In this document: positions 8,104 to 16,187 of the stretch, in pieces
How positions within the stretch are numbered: the stretch's first letter is position 1
Layout of the letters: each line of letters starts with the position of its first letter
Assembly: GCA_035604615.1 (NCBI GenBank)
Contig: DATNID010000021.1
Location: 1-64,000, forward strand
Source of the DNA: DATJLY01 sp035604615
GTDB taxonomy: Bacteria; Pseudomonadota; Alphaproteobacteria; ATCC43930; CGMCC-115725
DNA length: 64,000 bases
Reading direction: 5' to 3'
Translations under genes and position numbers: made by a program
Notes under the pieces: generated by a model
Seen by the model: only the letters and a program-made list of their open reading frames with translations
What the model was told of the DNA's origin: nothing
Databases searched by the model: none

Positions 8104-8367
8104 ATGGCTGAGACACTCAAGACTGCGGTTGCCACGGTTGGCATCGATATCGGGAAGAATCCGTTCCACATTGTTGGTCTTGATTTGCGCGGAGCAATCG
8201 TCCTGCGCCAGAGATGGTTGCGTGGCCAAGTGAAATCACGCTTCGCCAACATGCCGCCTTGCCTCGTCGGCATGGAGGCCTGCGTCGGCGCTCACCACCT
8301 CAGTCGCAAGCTCAAAGCGCTTGGTCACGATGCCCGATTGATGCCGGCGAAGTACGTACGACCCTAT
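8104..8367 (+). pseudogene. IS110-family transposase, N-terminal fragment
   Basis: From ATG 8104 about 88 codons match the N-terminal RuvC-like DEDD domain of IS110 transposases: 'VGIDIGKNPFHIVGLDLRG' with the first catalytic Asp (residue 15), 'PPCLVGMEACVGAHHL' with the Glu (residue 58), and 'RLMPAKYVRPY'. Family similarity ends abruptly after VRPY, where the next two catalytic Asp and the Ser domain should follow. The frame remains open to 8622 only by chance and runs antisense to the ImmA/IrrE gene. The copy is dead, about a quarter of a normal 340-residue protein. Confidence 0.85.
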
Positions 8368-9026
8368 CCTTTCGCAGCCATATCGTTTGCCTGCGGTGAG
8401 GCGCAAAACATGATGATCGGTTCTCGCGCGATCTTTGTAATGCGGATCAGGAAAGCTTCCGCAGCGACGTCAAAGCGCCGTCGTTCAACCATGAGTGATT
8501 CGATCGTGGGAAGCTCATCTCGCGCCGGCAGACTGCCGACAGGCATCACGAACTCCGCTGCGGCAAGATTACAGAGCATTTCCAACTGCCATTCATCTGC
8601 GCTACTCGGAGCCGCGCGATGACGAACGGCATCAGCAACGTCGGGGAAGAGCGTATGAGCGATCTCGTGCGCTATTGAGAACCGGACACGCTCTCGAGGT
8701 TGCGTCGGGTTAAATTGAATCGTAATCCTACCGCCCGATGCGACGGTCCTGGCATCCGCAACATCGGCGTTCGCTTCCAGCGGAATTTTCAGCATGTCCG
8801 CGATCGCGACTGGATTGAATGGTGGACCCTGCCAACCTTCATCCCGCGCTCGTAGGACCGGTTCGCGCACCTTTCTCTCAATCACCGCAATCGGGTTCGC
8901 TCCCTTGGCGAGCCCGAGTACGGAACTATTCGGCCACTGGATACCGTCTGATTTGGCCAACTCACACACTCCGACACCGGTCGGTGAATCCGTATAGGAT
9001 ATTACCGTACTCGGGACCTCCGCCAA
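8364..9026 (-). CDS. ImmA/IrrE-family metallopeptidase, probably C-terminally truncated
   Basis: 220 residues from a TTG start at 9026 (start uncertain, no clear ribosome site). The zinc-peptidase core is visible: 'RVRFSIAHEIAHTLFPD' gives HExxH, with the third ligand Glu downstream in 'CNLAAAEFVMP'. These proteins cleave repressors or act in stress and toxin-antitoxin control. The frame stops exactly where the IS110 fragment begins, and family members usually continue for many residues after 'IRITKIAREPIIMFCASP', so the C-terminus is probably lost. No HTH repressor partner is adjacent. It may be non-functional. Confidence 0.65.
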   Translation of the reverse strand: MAEVPSTVISYTDSPTGVGVCELAKSDGIQWPNSSVLGLAKGANPIAVIERKVREPVLRARDEGWQGPPFNPVAIADMLKIPLEANADVADARTVASGGRITIQFNPTQPRERVRFSIAHEIAHTLFPDVADAVRHRAAPSSADEWQLEMLCNLAAAEFVMPVGSLPARDELPTIESLMVERRRFDVAAEAFLIRITKIAREPIIMFCASPQANDMAAKG

Positions 9027-9113
9027 ACCTAACGACGCGTCACGATGAATACCTATTGGCGCGACTCGGATCGCAACTCGTTAGGAGAAGGCCCCTGCGG
9101 CCCCTTCTTGCCC

Positions 9114-9290
9114 CTTAGCCTCGATCACGTCAAACGCATAGTAAAGGTGCTTGGGGTGATCAATTCCGCCGATGGGTTTGGAGACCAGCTCAAAGTGATG
9201 AACGGCTTCTCCGACCTGATGGTCGAGGTCTTTGGCGAGGCCGGGCGACATGCTCGCTCGGCAGTCGGCACGCCTCGCATTTCACCGGGC
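9114..9290 (+). pseudogene. RidA/YjgF-like gene remnant
   Basis: About 54 codons read 'SLDHVKRIVKVLGVINSADG', then a conserved 'VMNGFSDLMVEVFGEAGRHA' and 'RSAVG', which match the second half of the YjgF_endoribonc-type RidA subfamily (VNSAPxFTxQPKVINGASDL...GRHARSAVG). The N-terminal half is missing and after SAVG the expected end (about 15 residues, xPLGxxVExExIFE) is not recognisable. I treat it as a decayed fragment. RidA proteins deaminate reactive enamine/imine intermediates, but this piece cannot fold as the full trimeric enzyme. Confidence 0.6.
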
Positions 9291-9415
9291 GCCGATACCC
9301 CGCACCAAACGGCCGATGGTGTTGGCCGGGCAACTGGCCTCCAGAGACTCTCTCGGAAAATACGGGGTGCGGCTCTCTGGGAAGGCGTCTCTGCGGCCGG
9401 GACGAGCCTATAAGG

Positions 9416-9431
9416 GGCCGGATAACCGGCC
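9416..9431. terminator. Hairpin downstream of the tRNA, possible terminator
   Basis: GGCCGG-ATAA-CCGGCC forms a perfect 6-bp G+C stem with a tetraloop, followed on the plus strand by TTTCTC. It lies about 45 bp downstream of the tRNA gene, which is on the minus strand; in that direction the stem is followed by CCCCTTATA, a poor U-tract. Confidence 0.35.
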
Positions 9432-9476
9432 TTTCTCGGCGAAGCCGTGTTGGCTGCACGCGAGGGCTGGACTGGG

Positions 9477-9553
9477 TGGTGGGCCCGGCAGGACTCGAAC
9501 CTGCGACAACACCGTTATGAGCGGCGCGTTCTGACCAACTGAACTACGGGCCC
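9477..9553 (-). tRNA. tRNA with CAU anticodon, probably tRNA-Ile2 (lysidine-modified)
   Basis: A full cloverleaf is visible on the minus strand: acceptor stem GGGCCCG/CGGGCCC with seven pairs, D arm GTTC...GAAC, anticodon stem CGCCG/CGGTG with loop CTCATAA (anticodon CAT), T arm GCAGG-TTCGAGT-CCTGC, discriminator A and encoded CCA (9477-9479). CAU could mean elongator Met or Ile2; the TTGTCGCAGG-type 3' half resembles Ile2 genes, where TilS converts C34 to lysidine. It is not an initiator, since the first acceptor pair is G-C. Confidence 0.9.
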
Positions 9554-9587
9554 GCGACGGGGACGGCGGGGGCGCCGCGCTTCGTCC

Positions 9588-11594
9588 TCACGTGTCGAGG
9601 AAGCTGCGGAGCTTGCGCGAGCGGCTCGGGTGCTTGAGCTTCCTGAGCGCCTTCGCTTCGATCTGGCGTATGCGCTCGCGTGTCACCGAGAATTGCTGGC
9701 CGACTTCCTCGAGCGTGTGGTCGGTATTCATGCCGATGCCGAAGCGCATGCGCAGCACCCGCTCCTCGCGCGGGGTGAGCGAGGCCAGAACCCGCGTCGT
9801 CGTCTCGCGCAGATTGGCCTGGATCGCGGCCTCGAGCGGCAGCACGGCGTTTTTATCCTCGATGAAGTCGCCGAGATGGCTGTCCTCCTCGTCGCCAATT
9901 GGCGTCTCGAGGCTGATCGGTTCCTTGGCGATCTTCAGAACCTTGCGCACCTTCTCGAGCGGCATAGCGAGCTTTTCCGCCAGCTCCTCGGGCGTGGGCT
10001 CGCGGCCGATCTCGTGCAGCATCTGGCGCGAAGTGCGCACCAGCTTGTTGATGGTCTCGATCATGTGCACGGGAATGCGGATCGTGCGCGCCTGGTCGGC
10101 GATCGAGCGCGTGATCGCCTGGCGGATCCACCACGTGGCGTAAGTCGAGAACTTGTAGCCGCGGCGGTACTCGAACTTGTCGACCGCCTTCATCAGGCCG
10201 ATGTTGCCTTCCTGGATGAGGTCGAGGAACTGCAGCCCGCGGTTGGTGTATTTCTTGGCGATCGAGATGACGAGGCGGAGATTGGCCTCGACCATCTCCT
10301 TCTTGGCGCGCGCCGCCTCGCGCTCGCCGCGCTGCACGGTCTGGACGATGCGGCGGAATTCGGCCGGCGGCAGTCCCGCATCGCCCGAGATCGCCGCGAT
10401 GTCGCCGCGCAGCGCCTTCACCTCGGCACCGAACCGGTTGATGAGGCCGGACCAGCCTTTGCCGTGGAGCCGCTTCACGCGCTGCACCCAGTCGGGCGCG
10501 AGCTCGAAGCCGATATGGTGGTTGAGGAAGTCCTGGCGCTTCACGCCCGACTGCTCGGCCAGGCGCAGCATCTTGCCCTCGGCCGCCACCAGCCGGCGAT
10601 TGAGGGTGTATAGCTGGCCCACCAGGGCCTCAATGCGCGAATTATGGAGGCGAACGTTCTTCATCGCCTCGACCATGTCGATCTTGAGCCGGTCATAGCG
10701 CTTCTCGGACGGCTTCTGCAGCTCCTCGCCGTCCTTGAGAGAGGTGAGGCGCTGTTCCTGCTGGCGGTGGAGGCGGCGGTAGAGGCCGGCGATGGTCTCG
10801 AGCTTCTCGAGCACCACGGGTTTGAGCTCGGCCTCCATCGCGGCCAAGGAGATCGAGGCTTCCTCGGCCTCGGCATCGGGGTCGGCGCCCGGGTCGGTGC
10901 CCAGCTCCTTGCCGTCGGCGCCGTTGGCAAGCGGGTCCTTGACGTCCGCGTCCGGCACCTCGCCGGCGGCTTCGGCCTCGGCCTCGGCCGCGATCTCCTG
11001 CTCGACGGCGGTGGCGTCGAAGGTGTTGTTGCCGTAGGTCGCGTCGAGGTCGACGATGTCGCGCAGCAGCATCTTCTCCTCGACCAGCGCATCGCGCCAG
11101 CCGATGAGCGCCCGGATGGTCAGCGGGCTCTCGCACAGGCCGCCGATCATCATCTCGCGGCCCGCCTCGATGCGCTTGGCGATGGCGATCTCGCCCTCGC
11201 GCGACAGGAGCTCGACCGAGCCCATCTCGCGCAGATACATGCGCACCGGATCGTCGGTCCGGCCGATATCCTCGTCGTCGAGATTACCGCCGGCGCGGGG
11301 CTCCGATTCCCCGTCGCTCTCGGCCCCCTCGGCCGGCGCCTCGTCGGCGTCCTCGGACTCGACGACATTGACGCCGAGCTCGGAGAGCATCGTCATCGTG
11401 TCTTCGATCTGCTCGGAGGAGACCTGCTCCGGCGGCAGCGCCGCGTTGAGCTCGTCGTAAGTGACGTAGCCGCGATCCTTGCCGCGCGCCACCATCTTCT
11501 TGATCGCCGCCGCGAGGATGTCGAGGAGCGGCGCTTCTGCCGCGTCGTCCCGCGCTTCCGGCGCTTCCGCCGTATTTGTCGCCTTACTCGCCAT
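9588..11594 (-). CDS. rpoD: RNA polymerase primary sigma factor RpoD
   Basis: 668 residues. Region 1.1 (about 22-85, 'ARGKDRGYVTYDELNAALPP'), region 1.2 (about 112-145, 'DDPVRMYLREMGSVELLSRE'), a long acidic non-conserved insert with Ala/Glu/Asp repeats (about 180-260), region 2 with 'NLRLVISIAKKYTNRGLQFL' and the -10 melting helix 'YKFSTYATWWIRQAI', region 3, and region 4 with 'EEVGQQFSVTRERIRQIEAK' for -35 recognition are all present. It is the housekeeping sigma-70. It lies 323 bp after dnaG on the same strand, the classical dnaG-rpoD arrangement, with room for its own promoters. Confidence 0.97.
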   Translation of the reverse strand: MASKATNTAEAPEARDDAAEAPLLDILAAAIKKMVARGKDRGYVTYDELNAALPPEQVSSEQIEDTMTMLSELGVNVVESEDADEAPAEGAESDGESEPRAGGNLDDEDIGRTDDPVRMYLREMGSVELLSREGEIAIAKRIEAGREMMIGGLCESPLTIRALIGWRDALVEEKMLLRDIVDLDATYGNNTFDATAVEQEIAAEAEAEAAGEVPDADVKDPLANGADGKELGTDPGADPDAEAEEASISLAAMEAELKPVVLEKLETIAGLYRRLHRQQEQRLTSLKDGEELQKPSEKRYDRLKIDMVEAMKNVRLHNSRIEALVGQLYTLNRRLVAAEGKMLRLAEQSGVKRQDFLNHHIGFELAPDWVQRVKRLHGKGWSGLINRFGAEVKALRGDIAAISGDAGLPPAEFRRIVQTVQRGEREAARAKKEMVEANLRLVISIAKKYTNRGLQFLDLIQEGNIGLMKAVDKFEYRRGYKFSTYATWWIRQAITRSIADQARTIRIPVHMIETINKLVRTSRQMLHEIGREPTPEELAEKLAMPLEKVRKVLKIAKEPISLETPIGDEEDSHLGDFIEDKNAVLPLEAAIQANLRETTTRVLASLTPREERVLRMRFGIGMNTDHTLEEVGQQFSVTRERIRQIEAKALRKLKHPSRSRKLRSFLDT

Positions 11595-11917
11595 GTCGAT
11601 CCCGCCCTGAGGTCACGCAACAAAAGAGCACGCGGTCCGCGGCCTCAATCGCCGCTTCCCTCGTGCGCCCCGTGGCTTTTCTTCCTGATGCAGCACCGGA
11701 CCTTGCGCCGTTCCGCGGTCCTTCAACGGAGTCCCCTTCCGCCGTGCCGTAATCCCCGCTTTTACTTTTCGGCAATATTTGCCGCGGCCGTGTCCATTTC
11801 TCGTCGACCCGCAAACGCGGCCGTGACAGTGCCGAATTAGGTGGAGCTTCACACACGTAGCGTCAAGCCCGAGAAATGAAACACTTTCGGCCTCATAGGG
11901 TGGCAAATCCGGCCTTG
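11595..11917 (-). other. Intergenic dnaG-rpoD region, probable rpoD promoter/leader
   Basis: 323 bp with no convincing gene. On the minus strand TTGACG (11866-11861) is followed 19 bp later by CCTAAT (11841-11836), a weak sigma-70-like pair for an rpoD promoter with a leader of about 240 nt. The spacer is longer than ideal, so this is only a candidate. No strong terminator is seen after dnaG. Confidence 0.35.
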
Positions 11918-13786
11918 TCAAGCCATCGTTCCAGGTCCATCCGCCGGCGGGGCGCCCCCGCCCTCCCACTGCTCGTGGACGAAGTCGCTCTCGGTCCCCA
12001 GGCGTGCGATTTCCTGCTGCAGGCCAGCCAGCATCTCCCAGGCCTGCTCGGTCGCGTCCTCGGTCCAGCGCGTGATCGCCTCCTCGCGCTCCCGCTCCAT
12101 GATCGGCAGGTGGTACTTGGCCAGGGTCGCCTTCCATCCCGTTTCCGCCCATTCCCGCTCCGCAGCGAAATGTACGAAGGATTTGCCCTGGAGGATTGCC
12201 GAGGCGAAGAGACGATCGGCGATGGCGGAGAGCCGGACGTCCAGGCTCGAGCGCAATTCCATGCCGGTGAGCGCCTCGTCCTTCGCGACACGGTCGGTGA
12301 CGTGCTGCCACAGGTCATTAAGATCGCGGTTCCGGACCTCGAGCCCCGCCAGGGAATCGATGCGCGAGCGGGCGACCTCGGGATGGTTGATCGCGAACGC
12401 CACCAGCAGCGTCTCCAGGTGCCGGCGCCTGGTCTCGTCGGCCCAGCCGGCGGCGCCCGACGCGCGCAGTGCCGGCGATATGCCCCCCGCCTTGTCCAGT
12501 TCGCGCCCGCGCCTCAGCCGGCGGCGGATGTCCCACACCCGATCCATCAGATAATGCTGGAATTCGCGCTGGACGGCGCCGTTCTCGATCAGGCGGATGC
12601 GCTTGCCGAGCCGGGCCTGGAGCCGCAGGATTCGTTCCGGGGTGGCGAAGAACGACGCGTCGCGGTCCTCGGTGGTGACGCGCCAAGTGAATTCCGACGC
12701 CTCCATCGCACCTTCGAGATAGCTCCGGAAGACCGGCTCGCCGCGCGAGCGGATGAGGGAGTCCGGGTCCTCGTTCTCGGGCAGGAGCACGAAGCGGAGC
12801 CCGACCTCATGGCGCAGCAGCGGCAGCCCGCGGTCGAGCGCGCGCACCGCCGCCCGCCGCCCGGCCGCGTCGCCATCGAAGCATAAGATCGGCCGGTCGC
12901 CGAGCCGCCACAGCTCCAGGAGCTGGGTTTCGGTCAGCGCCGTGCCCAGGGGCGCGACCGCACCGGCGAACCCGGCCTGGTGCAGCGCGATCACGTCCAT
13001 GTAGCCTTCGGTGACGATCGGCACGAGGTCCGAGCGCGGCGCGGCCCTGGCGATATGGGCGCCATAGAGCGTGCGGCCCTTGTCGAAGATTGGCGTGTCG
13101 GGCGAGTTGAGATATTTCGGCTGGCCGTCGCCGATGACGCGGCCGCCGAAGGCCATGATCTTGCCCGCCCGGTCGCAGATCGGAAAGATGACGCGGCCGC
13201 GGAAGAAATCGTAGGAGTCGCGGGTTTCCGCCTGGCGCAGCAGCCCGGCCTCGATCAACAGCGGCTCGGCGAATTTGCCGCCCAGCGCCCGCTTCAGCGC
13301 GTCGCGCGAATCGGGCGCCCAGCCGAGGCGGAAGCGCGCGATGGTCTCGGCACTCAAGCCCCGCCGTGCGAGATAGTCGCGCGCCGCGCGGCCGCCCGGC
13401 TGCTTCAACTGGTCCTCGAAGAAGGCGCAGGCGGCGTCGCAGGCGTCGTGCAGGCTCATGGCCTGGGCCTGCCGCTCGCGGTCCTCCGGCAGCTCATCCG
13501 GCACGCGCAGGCCGGCTTCCTTGGCGAGCTGCTCCACCGTCTCGCGGAAGCCCGCGCCGGCGACGCGCATCGCAAAGCCGATCACGTCGCCGTGGGCGCC
13601 GCAGCCGAAGCAATGATAGAAGGCCTTGTCCTCGACCACGGTGAAGGACGGCGTCTTCTCGCTGTGGAACGGGCACAATCCCACGTATTCCCGCCCGCGC
13701 CGGGCCAGCTTCACGTGCCGCCCCACCACGCCCGCGAGCGACAGACGGTCGCGGATCTCGTCGAGGAATTGCGGCGGGAAGGCCAT
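11918..13786 (-). CDS. dnaG: DNA primase DnaG
   Basis: 622 residues. The N-terminal CHC2 zinc finger shows 'YVGLCPFHSEKTPSF' and 'FYHCFGCGAHGDVIGF' (about residues 37-67). The RNA-polymerase/TOPRIM core follows with 'IVTEGYMDVIALHQAG' and 'ILCFDGDAAGRRA' (about 255-310), whose Glu/Asp bind Mg2+. The C-terminal 150 residues form the helical helicase-binding part, ending 'LQQEIARLGTESDFVHEQWE'. It synthesises RNA primers at the fork. The start is 7 nt after the yqeY stop; rpoD follows, giving the macromolecular-synthesis order yqeY-dnaG-rpoD. Confidence 0.96.
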   Translation of the reverse strand: MAFPPQFLDEIRDRLSLAGVVGRHVKLARRGREYVGLCPFHSEKTPSFTVVEDKAFYHCFGCGAHGDVIGFAMRVAGAGFRETVEQLAKEAGLRVPDELPEDRERQAQAMSLHDACDAACAFFEDQLKQPGGRAARDYLARRGLSAETIARFRLGWAPDSRDALKRALGGKFAEPLLIEAGLLRQAETRDSYDFFRGRVIFPICDRAGKIMAFGGRVIGDGQPKYLNSPDTPIFDKGRTLYGAHIARAAPRSDLVPIVTEGYMDVIALHQAGFAGAVAPLGTALTETQLLELWRLGDRPILCFDGDAAGRRAAVRALDRGLPLLRHEVGLRFVLLPENEDPDSLIRSRGEPVFRSYLEGAMEASEFTWRVTTEDRDASFFATPERILRLQARLGKRIRLIENGAVQREFQHYLMDRVWDIRRRLRRGRELDKAGGISPALRASGAAGWADETRRRHLETLLVAFAINHPEVARSRIDSLAGLEVRNRDLNDLWQHVTDRVAKDEALTGMELRSSLDVRLSAIADRLFASAILQGKSFVHFAAEREWAETGWKATLAKYHLPIMEREREEAITRWTEDATEQAWEMLAGLQQEIARLGTESDFVHEQWEGGGAPPADGPGTMA

Positions 13787-13793
13787 CAGCCTG

Positions 13794-14249
13794 TCATCCC
13801 AACAGGCGCTTCACGATCTGGCTCGCTCCGGCGCTGTCGATGCGGCCGGCATAGCGCTCCTTCAGCGCCGCCATGGTGCGGCCCATGTCCTTGATGCCGG
13901 CGGCGCCGATAGCGGCGATCACCTCCTTGATCGCCGCTTCCTGCTCCTCGGCGCTCATCTGCTGCGGCAGGAAGCGCTCGATGATGGCGATCTCGCCGCG
14001 CTCCTTCTCCGCGAGATCGGCGCGCTTGCCCTTCTCGTAGAGCTCGATCGATTCGCGGCGCTGCTTGATCATGCCCTGCATCATCTGCTGGATGTCGGGA
14101 TCGGCGATGCCGTCGGCATTGCCCTTGGGGCGCACCTCGATGTCGCGCTCCTTGAGCCGCGCCAGGATCATGCGCACGGTCGAAAGGGCAAGCGTGTCCT
14201 TGTCCCGCATCGCCTGCTTCAAGGCATCGCTGAAGCGCTCGCGCAGCAT
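13794..14249 (-). CDS. GatB/YqeY-domain protein
   Basis: 151 residues matching free-standing YqeY proteins over full length: 'MLRERFSDALKQAMRDKDTL' at the N-terminus, 'AEKERGEIAIIERFLPQQMS' mid-chain and 'IKDMGRTMAALKERYAGRID' near the end. The domain resembles the tRNA-interacting tail of the GatB amidotransferase subunit; the cellular role of the free form is unclear. It precedes dnaG by 7 nt and is divergent from carA, a conserved alphaproteobacterial arrangement. Confidence 0.92.
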   Translation of the reverse strand: MLRERFSDALKQAMRDKDTLALSTVRMILARLKERDIEVRPKGNADGIADPDIQQMMQGMIKQRRESIELYEKGKRADLAEKERGEIAIIERFLPQQMSAEEQEAAIKEVIAAIGAAGIKDMGRTMAALKERYAGRIDSAGASQIVKRLLG

Positions 14250-14340
14250 CGCAATCCTCCGCTTGGGGCGCGGGGGCGACGTTAGCGCACCCCCCGAGCC
14301 TTTCGCAAATTGAGGATCGGATTTAAGGGGCGCCCCGGAC

Positions 14341-14369
14341 TTGACGCCGATGGGCGAGCGGGCTATTTG
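14341..14369 (+). promoter_or_regulatory. Candidate sigma-70 promoter of carA
   Basis: TTGACG (14341-14346), a 17-bp spacer, then TATTTG (14364-14369) in the 216-bp gap between divergent yqeY and carA. The spacing is ideal and would give a leader of about 90 nt. A small hairpin (GCGT-TTTG-ACGC) lies in the leader near 14423-14434. I see no clear PyrR-type or attenuator structure. Confidence 0.5.
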
Positions 14370-14465
14370 CGGGGCTTAATCCGAACGCTGTTGCGAGCGC
14401 GCCGCCGGAGGTTCCGAGCGGTGCGTTTTGACGCAACCTGAACGACGAGGTCGAAGCCCGCCCGC

Positions 14466-15638
14466 ATGAGCCTTGCGCAGCCGCCGCCCGCGCGCCCACC
14501 CGGCGCCAACGCCGTTCTGGTTCTGGCGGATGGCAGCGTTTTTTGGGGCCGCGGCGTCGGCGCCACCGGCACGTGCGTCGGCGAGGTGTGCTTCAACACC
14601 AGCATGACGGGATATCAGGAGATCGCCACCGATCCCTCCTATGCCGGGCAGATCATCACCTTCACCTTCCCGCATATCGGCAATGTCGGCGCCAACAGCG
14701 ACGACATCGAGGCCACGACGCCGGCCGCGCGCGGCGTGGTGCTGCGCGCCGACATCACCCAGCCCTCGAACTGGCGCGCGATGCAGCCGCTCGACGCTTG
14801 GTTCAAGAGCAACGGCATGGTCGGGCTTTCCGGCGTCGACACGCGGCGCCTGACGCGGCGCATCCGCGACGGCGGCGCGCCCAACGGCGCGCTGCGCCAT
14901 GCTGGCGACGGCGCGATCGACGTCGCGGCGCTCCTCGACGAGGCCCGCGCCTGGCCCGGGCTCGAGGGCATGGACCTCGCCCGCGAGGTGAGCTGCCGCC
15001 AGAGCTACACCTGGGACGAGACGCCGTGGCGTTGGGGCGCGGGCTACGGGCGGATGGAGCGGCCGCGCTTTCGCGTCGTCGCGGTCGATTACGGCGCCAA
15101 GCGCAACATTCTGCGCATGCTCGCCGGACTCGACGCGGCGGTAACGGTGGTGCCGGCAACGGCCACCGCCGCAGAGATCCTGCGCCATCGGCCCGACGGC
15201 ATCTTCCTCTCGAACGGGCCGGGCGATCCCGTCGCCACCGGCGTTTACGCCGTGCCGACGCTCCGCGGCCTCCTCGACAGCGGCACGCCGATCTTCGGCA
15301 TCTGTCTCGGGCACCAGCTTCTGGCGCTCGCGCTCGGCGCGCGCACGCGCAAGATGGCGATCGGCCATCGCGGCGCCAATCACCCGGTCAAGGATCTCGC
15401 CACGGGCACGGTCGAGATCACCTGCCAGAATCATGGATTCGAGGTCTTGTCCGACACTCTGCGGGGTGCGGCCGAGGCGACCCACGTGTCGCTGTTCGAC
15501 GGCTCCAACGAGGGAATGCGCATCAAGGACCGCCCGGTGTTCTCGGTGCAATACCACCCCGAGGCGAGCCCCGGCCCGCAAGACAGCCACCACCTCTTCC
15601 GCCGCTTCGCCGACATGATGACGCAGGCGAAGCGATGA
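14466..15638 (+). CDS. carA: Carbamoyl-phosphate synthase small (glutaminase) subunit
   Basis: 390 residues. The N-terminal CPSase small-chain domain ('GEVCFNTSMTGYQEIATDPS', about 38-57) is followed by a class I glutamine amidotransferase domain with the catalytic Cys in 'IFGICLGHQLLALALG' and the His/Glu in 'YHPEASPGP'. It releases ammonia from glutamine for CarB, feeding arginine and pyrimidine synthesis. Unusually, carB does not follow directly: a minus-strand toxin-antitoxin pair separates them by about 550 bp. Confidence 0.97.
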   Translation: MSLAQPPPARPPGANAVLVLADGSVFWGRGVGATGTCVGEVCFNTSMTGYQEIATDPSYAGQIITFTFPHIGNVGANSDDIEATTPAARGVVLRADITQPSNWRAMQPLDAWFKSNGMVGLSGVDTRRLTRRIRDGGAPNGALRHAGDGAIDVAALLDEARAWPGLEGMDLAREVSCRQSYTWDETPWRWGAGYGRMERPRFRVVAVDYGAKRNILRMLAGLDAAVTVVPATATAAEILRHRPDGIFLSNGPGDPVATGVYAVPTLRGLLDSGTPIFGICLGHQLLALALGARTRKMAIGHRGANHPVKDLATGTVEITCQNHGFEVLSDTLRGAAEATHVSLFDGSNEGMRIKDRPVFSVQYHPEASPGPQDSHHLFRRFADMMTQAKR

Positions 15639-15646
15639 GGAGCGTG

Positions 15647-15916
15647 TCACATGCGTGCCAGCAACCGGTCGTAGTCGGAATGCGATCCGATCCAGAACCA
15701 AACGACGGTATCGCCCTCGCGGACACCGAGCGCTCGCCAACGCAGACCGATGCGGACCGAGTAGACCGGCCGGCTCATATGAACCCGCTTGAAGTCGAGC
15801 GAGGAGTGGTTGGGATCGACCTGCCATTGGCGAAAGGCAAGCTGCGCACGGCGTTGGATTTCAGAAGGGAGAGCAGCGAAACAGCGCCAGAAGCGCGGGT
15901 TCGCGACGGAATTCAT
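15647..15916 (-). CDS. RelE/ParE-like toxin of a type II toxin-antitoxin pair
   Basis: 89 residues, with the compact basic RelE/ParE-fold look: 'LPSEIQRRAQLAFRQWQVDP', then strand-rich 'RPVYSVRIGLRWRALGVREG' and 'VVWFWIGSHSDYDRLLARM', close to the C-terminal pattern of the family (IGSHxDYDRL). The ATG at 15916 overlaps the antitoxin stop as ATGA. It is probably an mRNA interferase or gyrase poison held by the upstream partner; the exact subclass cannot be told. It is convergent with carA, ending 8 bp from its stop. Confidence 0.75.
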   Translation of the reverse strand: MNSVANPRFWRCFAALPSEIQRRAQLAFRQWQVDPNHSSLDFKRVHMSRPVYSVRIGLRWRALGVREGDTVVWFWIGSHSDYDRLLARM

Positions 15917-16134
15917 TTACGCCGCGGAAACTTCACCGGCGTGGTGCGCTCTGCCTTGAGGTCCGCCAAGGCCTCGTCGGCGAGCTCGGCGAGCTTGTCC
16001 TGGCTCTCGGCAAATGTCCTGGCCCAGCGATCGGCGTCGGTTATCTCGTCGAGAATGATCGCGCCGAGCGTGTCCTGCTCTTTCGAGGGCAGCTTCCGGG
16101 CTTGCGCAAAGGCTTTTTCAAGCAGCGTCGTCAT
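15913..16134 (-). CDS. Antitoxin of the type II pair between carA and carB
   Basis: 73 residues from ATG 16134 ('MTTLLEKAFAQARKLPSKEQ'). The N-terminal helix followed by 'LGAIILDEITDADRWARTFAESQ' resembles antitoxins of RelE/ParE systems that have no obvious HTH. A start six codons upstream (16152) is possible but lies above the apparent -10. It overlaps the toxin by 4 nt and is divergent from carB, separated by 53 bp. Confidence 0.72.
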   Translation of the reverse strand: MTTLLEKAFAQARKLPSKEQDTLGAIILDEITDADRWARTFAESQDKLAELADEALADLKAERTTPVKFPRRK

Positions 16135-16141
16135 GATCGCA

Positions 16142-16147
16142 ATTATA
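16142..16147 (-). promoter_or_regulatory. Candidate -10 of the toxin-antitoxin operon
   Basis: TATAAT on the minus strand lies 7 bp before the antitoxin ATG at 16134, so the mRNA would start at or next to the ATG (leaderless). The -35 position carries only a weak TCGAAA. It sits in the 53-bp gap shared with carB. Confidence 0.4.
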
Positions 16148-16187
16148 CACAAGCGGGACCAGGTTTTCGACCACGATCGAGCGCCGC

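Noticed and set aside
9232..9534. 100-residue open frame running through the tRNA
   Set aside because: Its end (GGPGRTRTCDN) is the translated T-arm of the tRNA, a known annotation artefact; no homology elsewhere.
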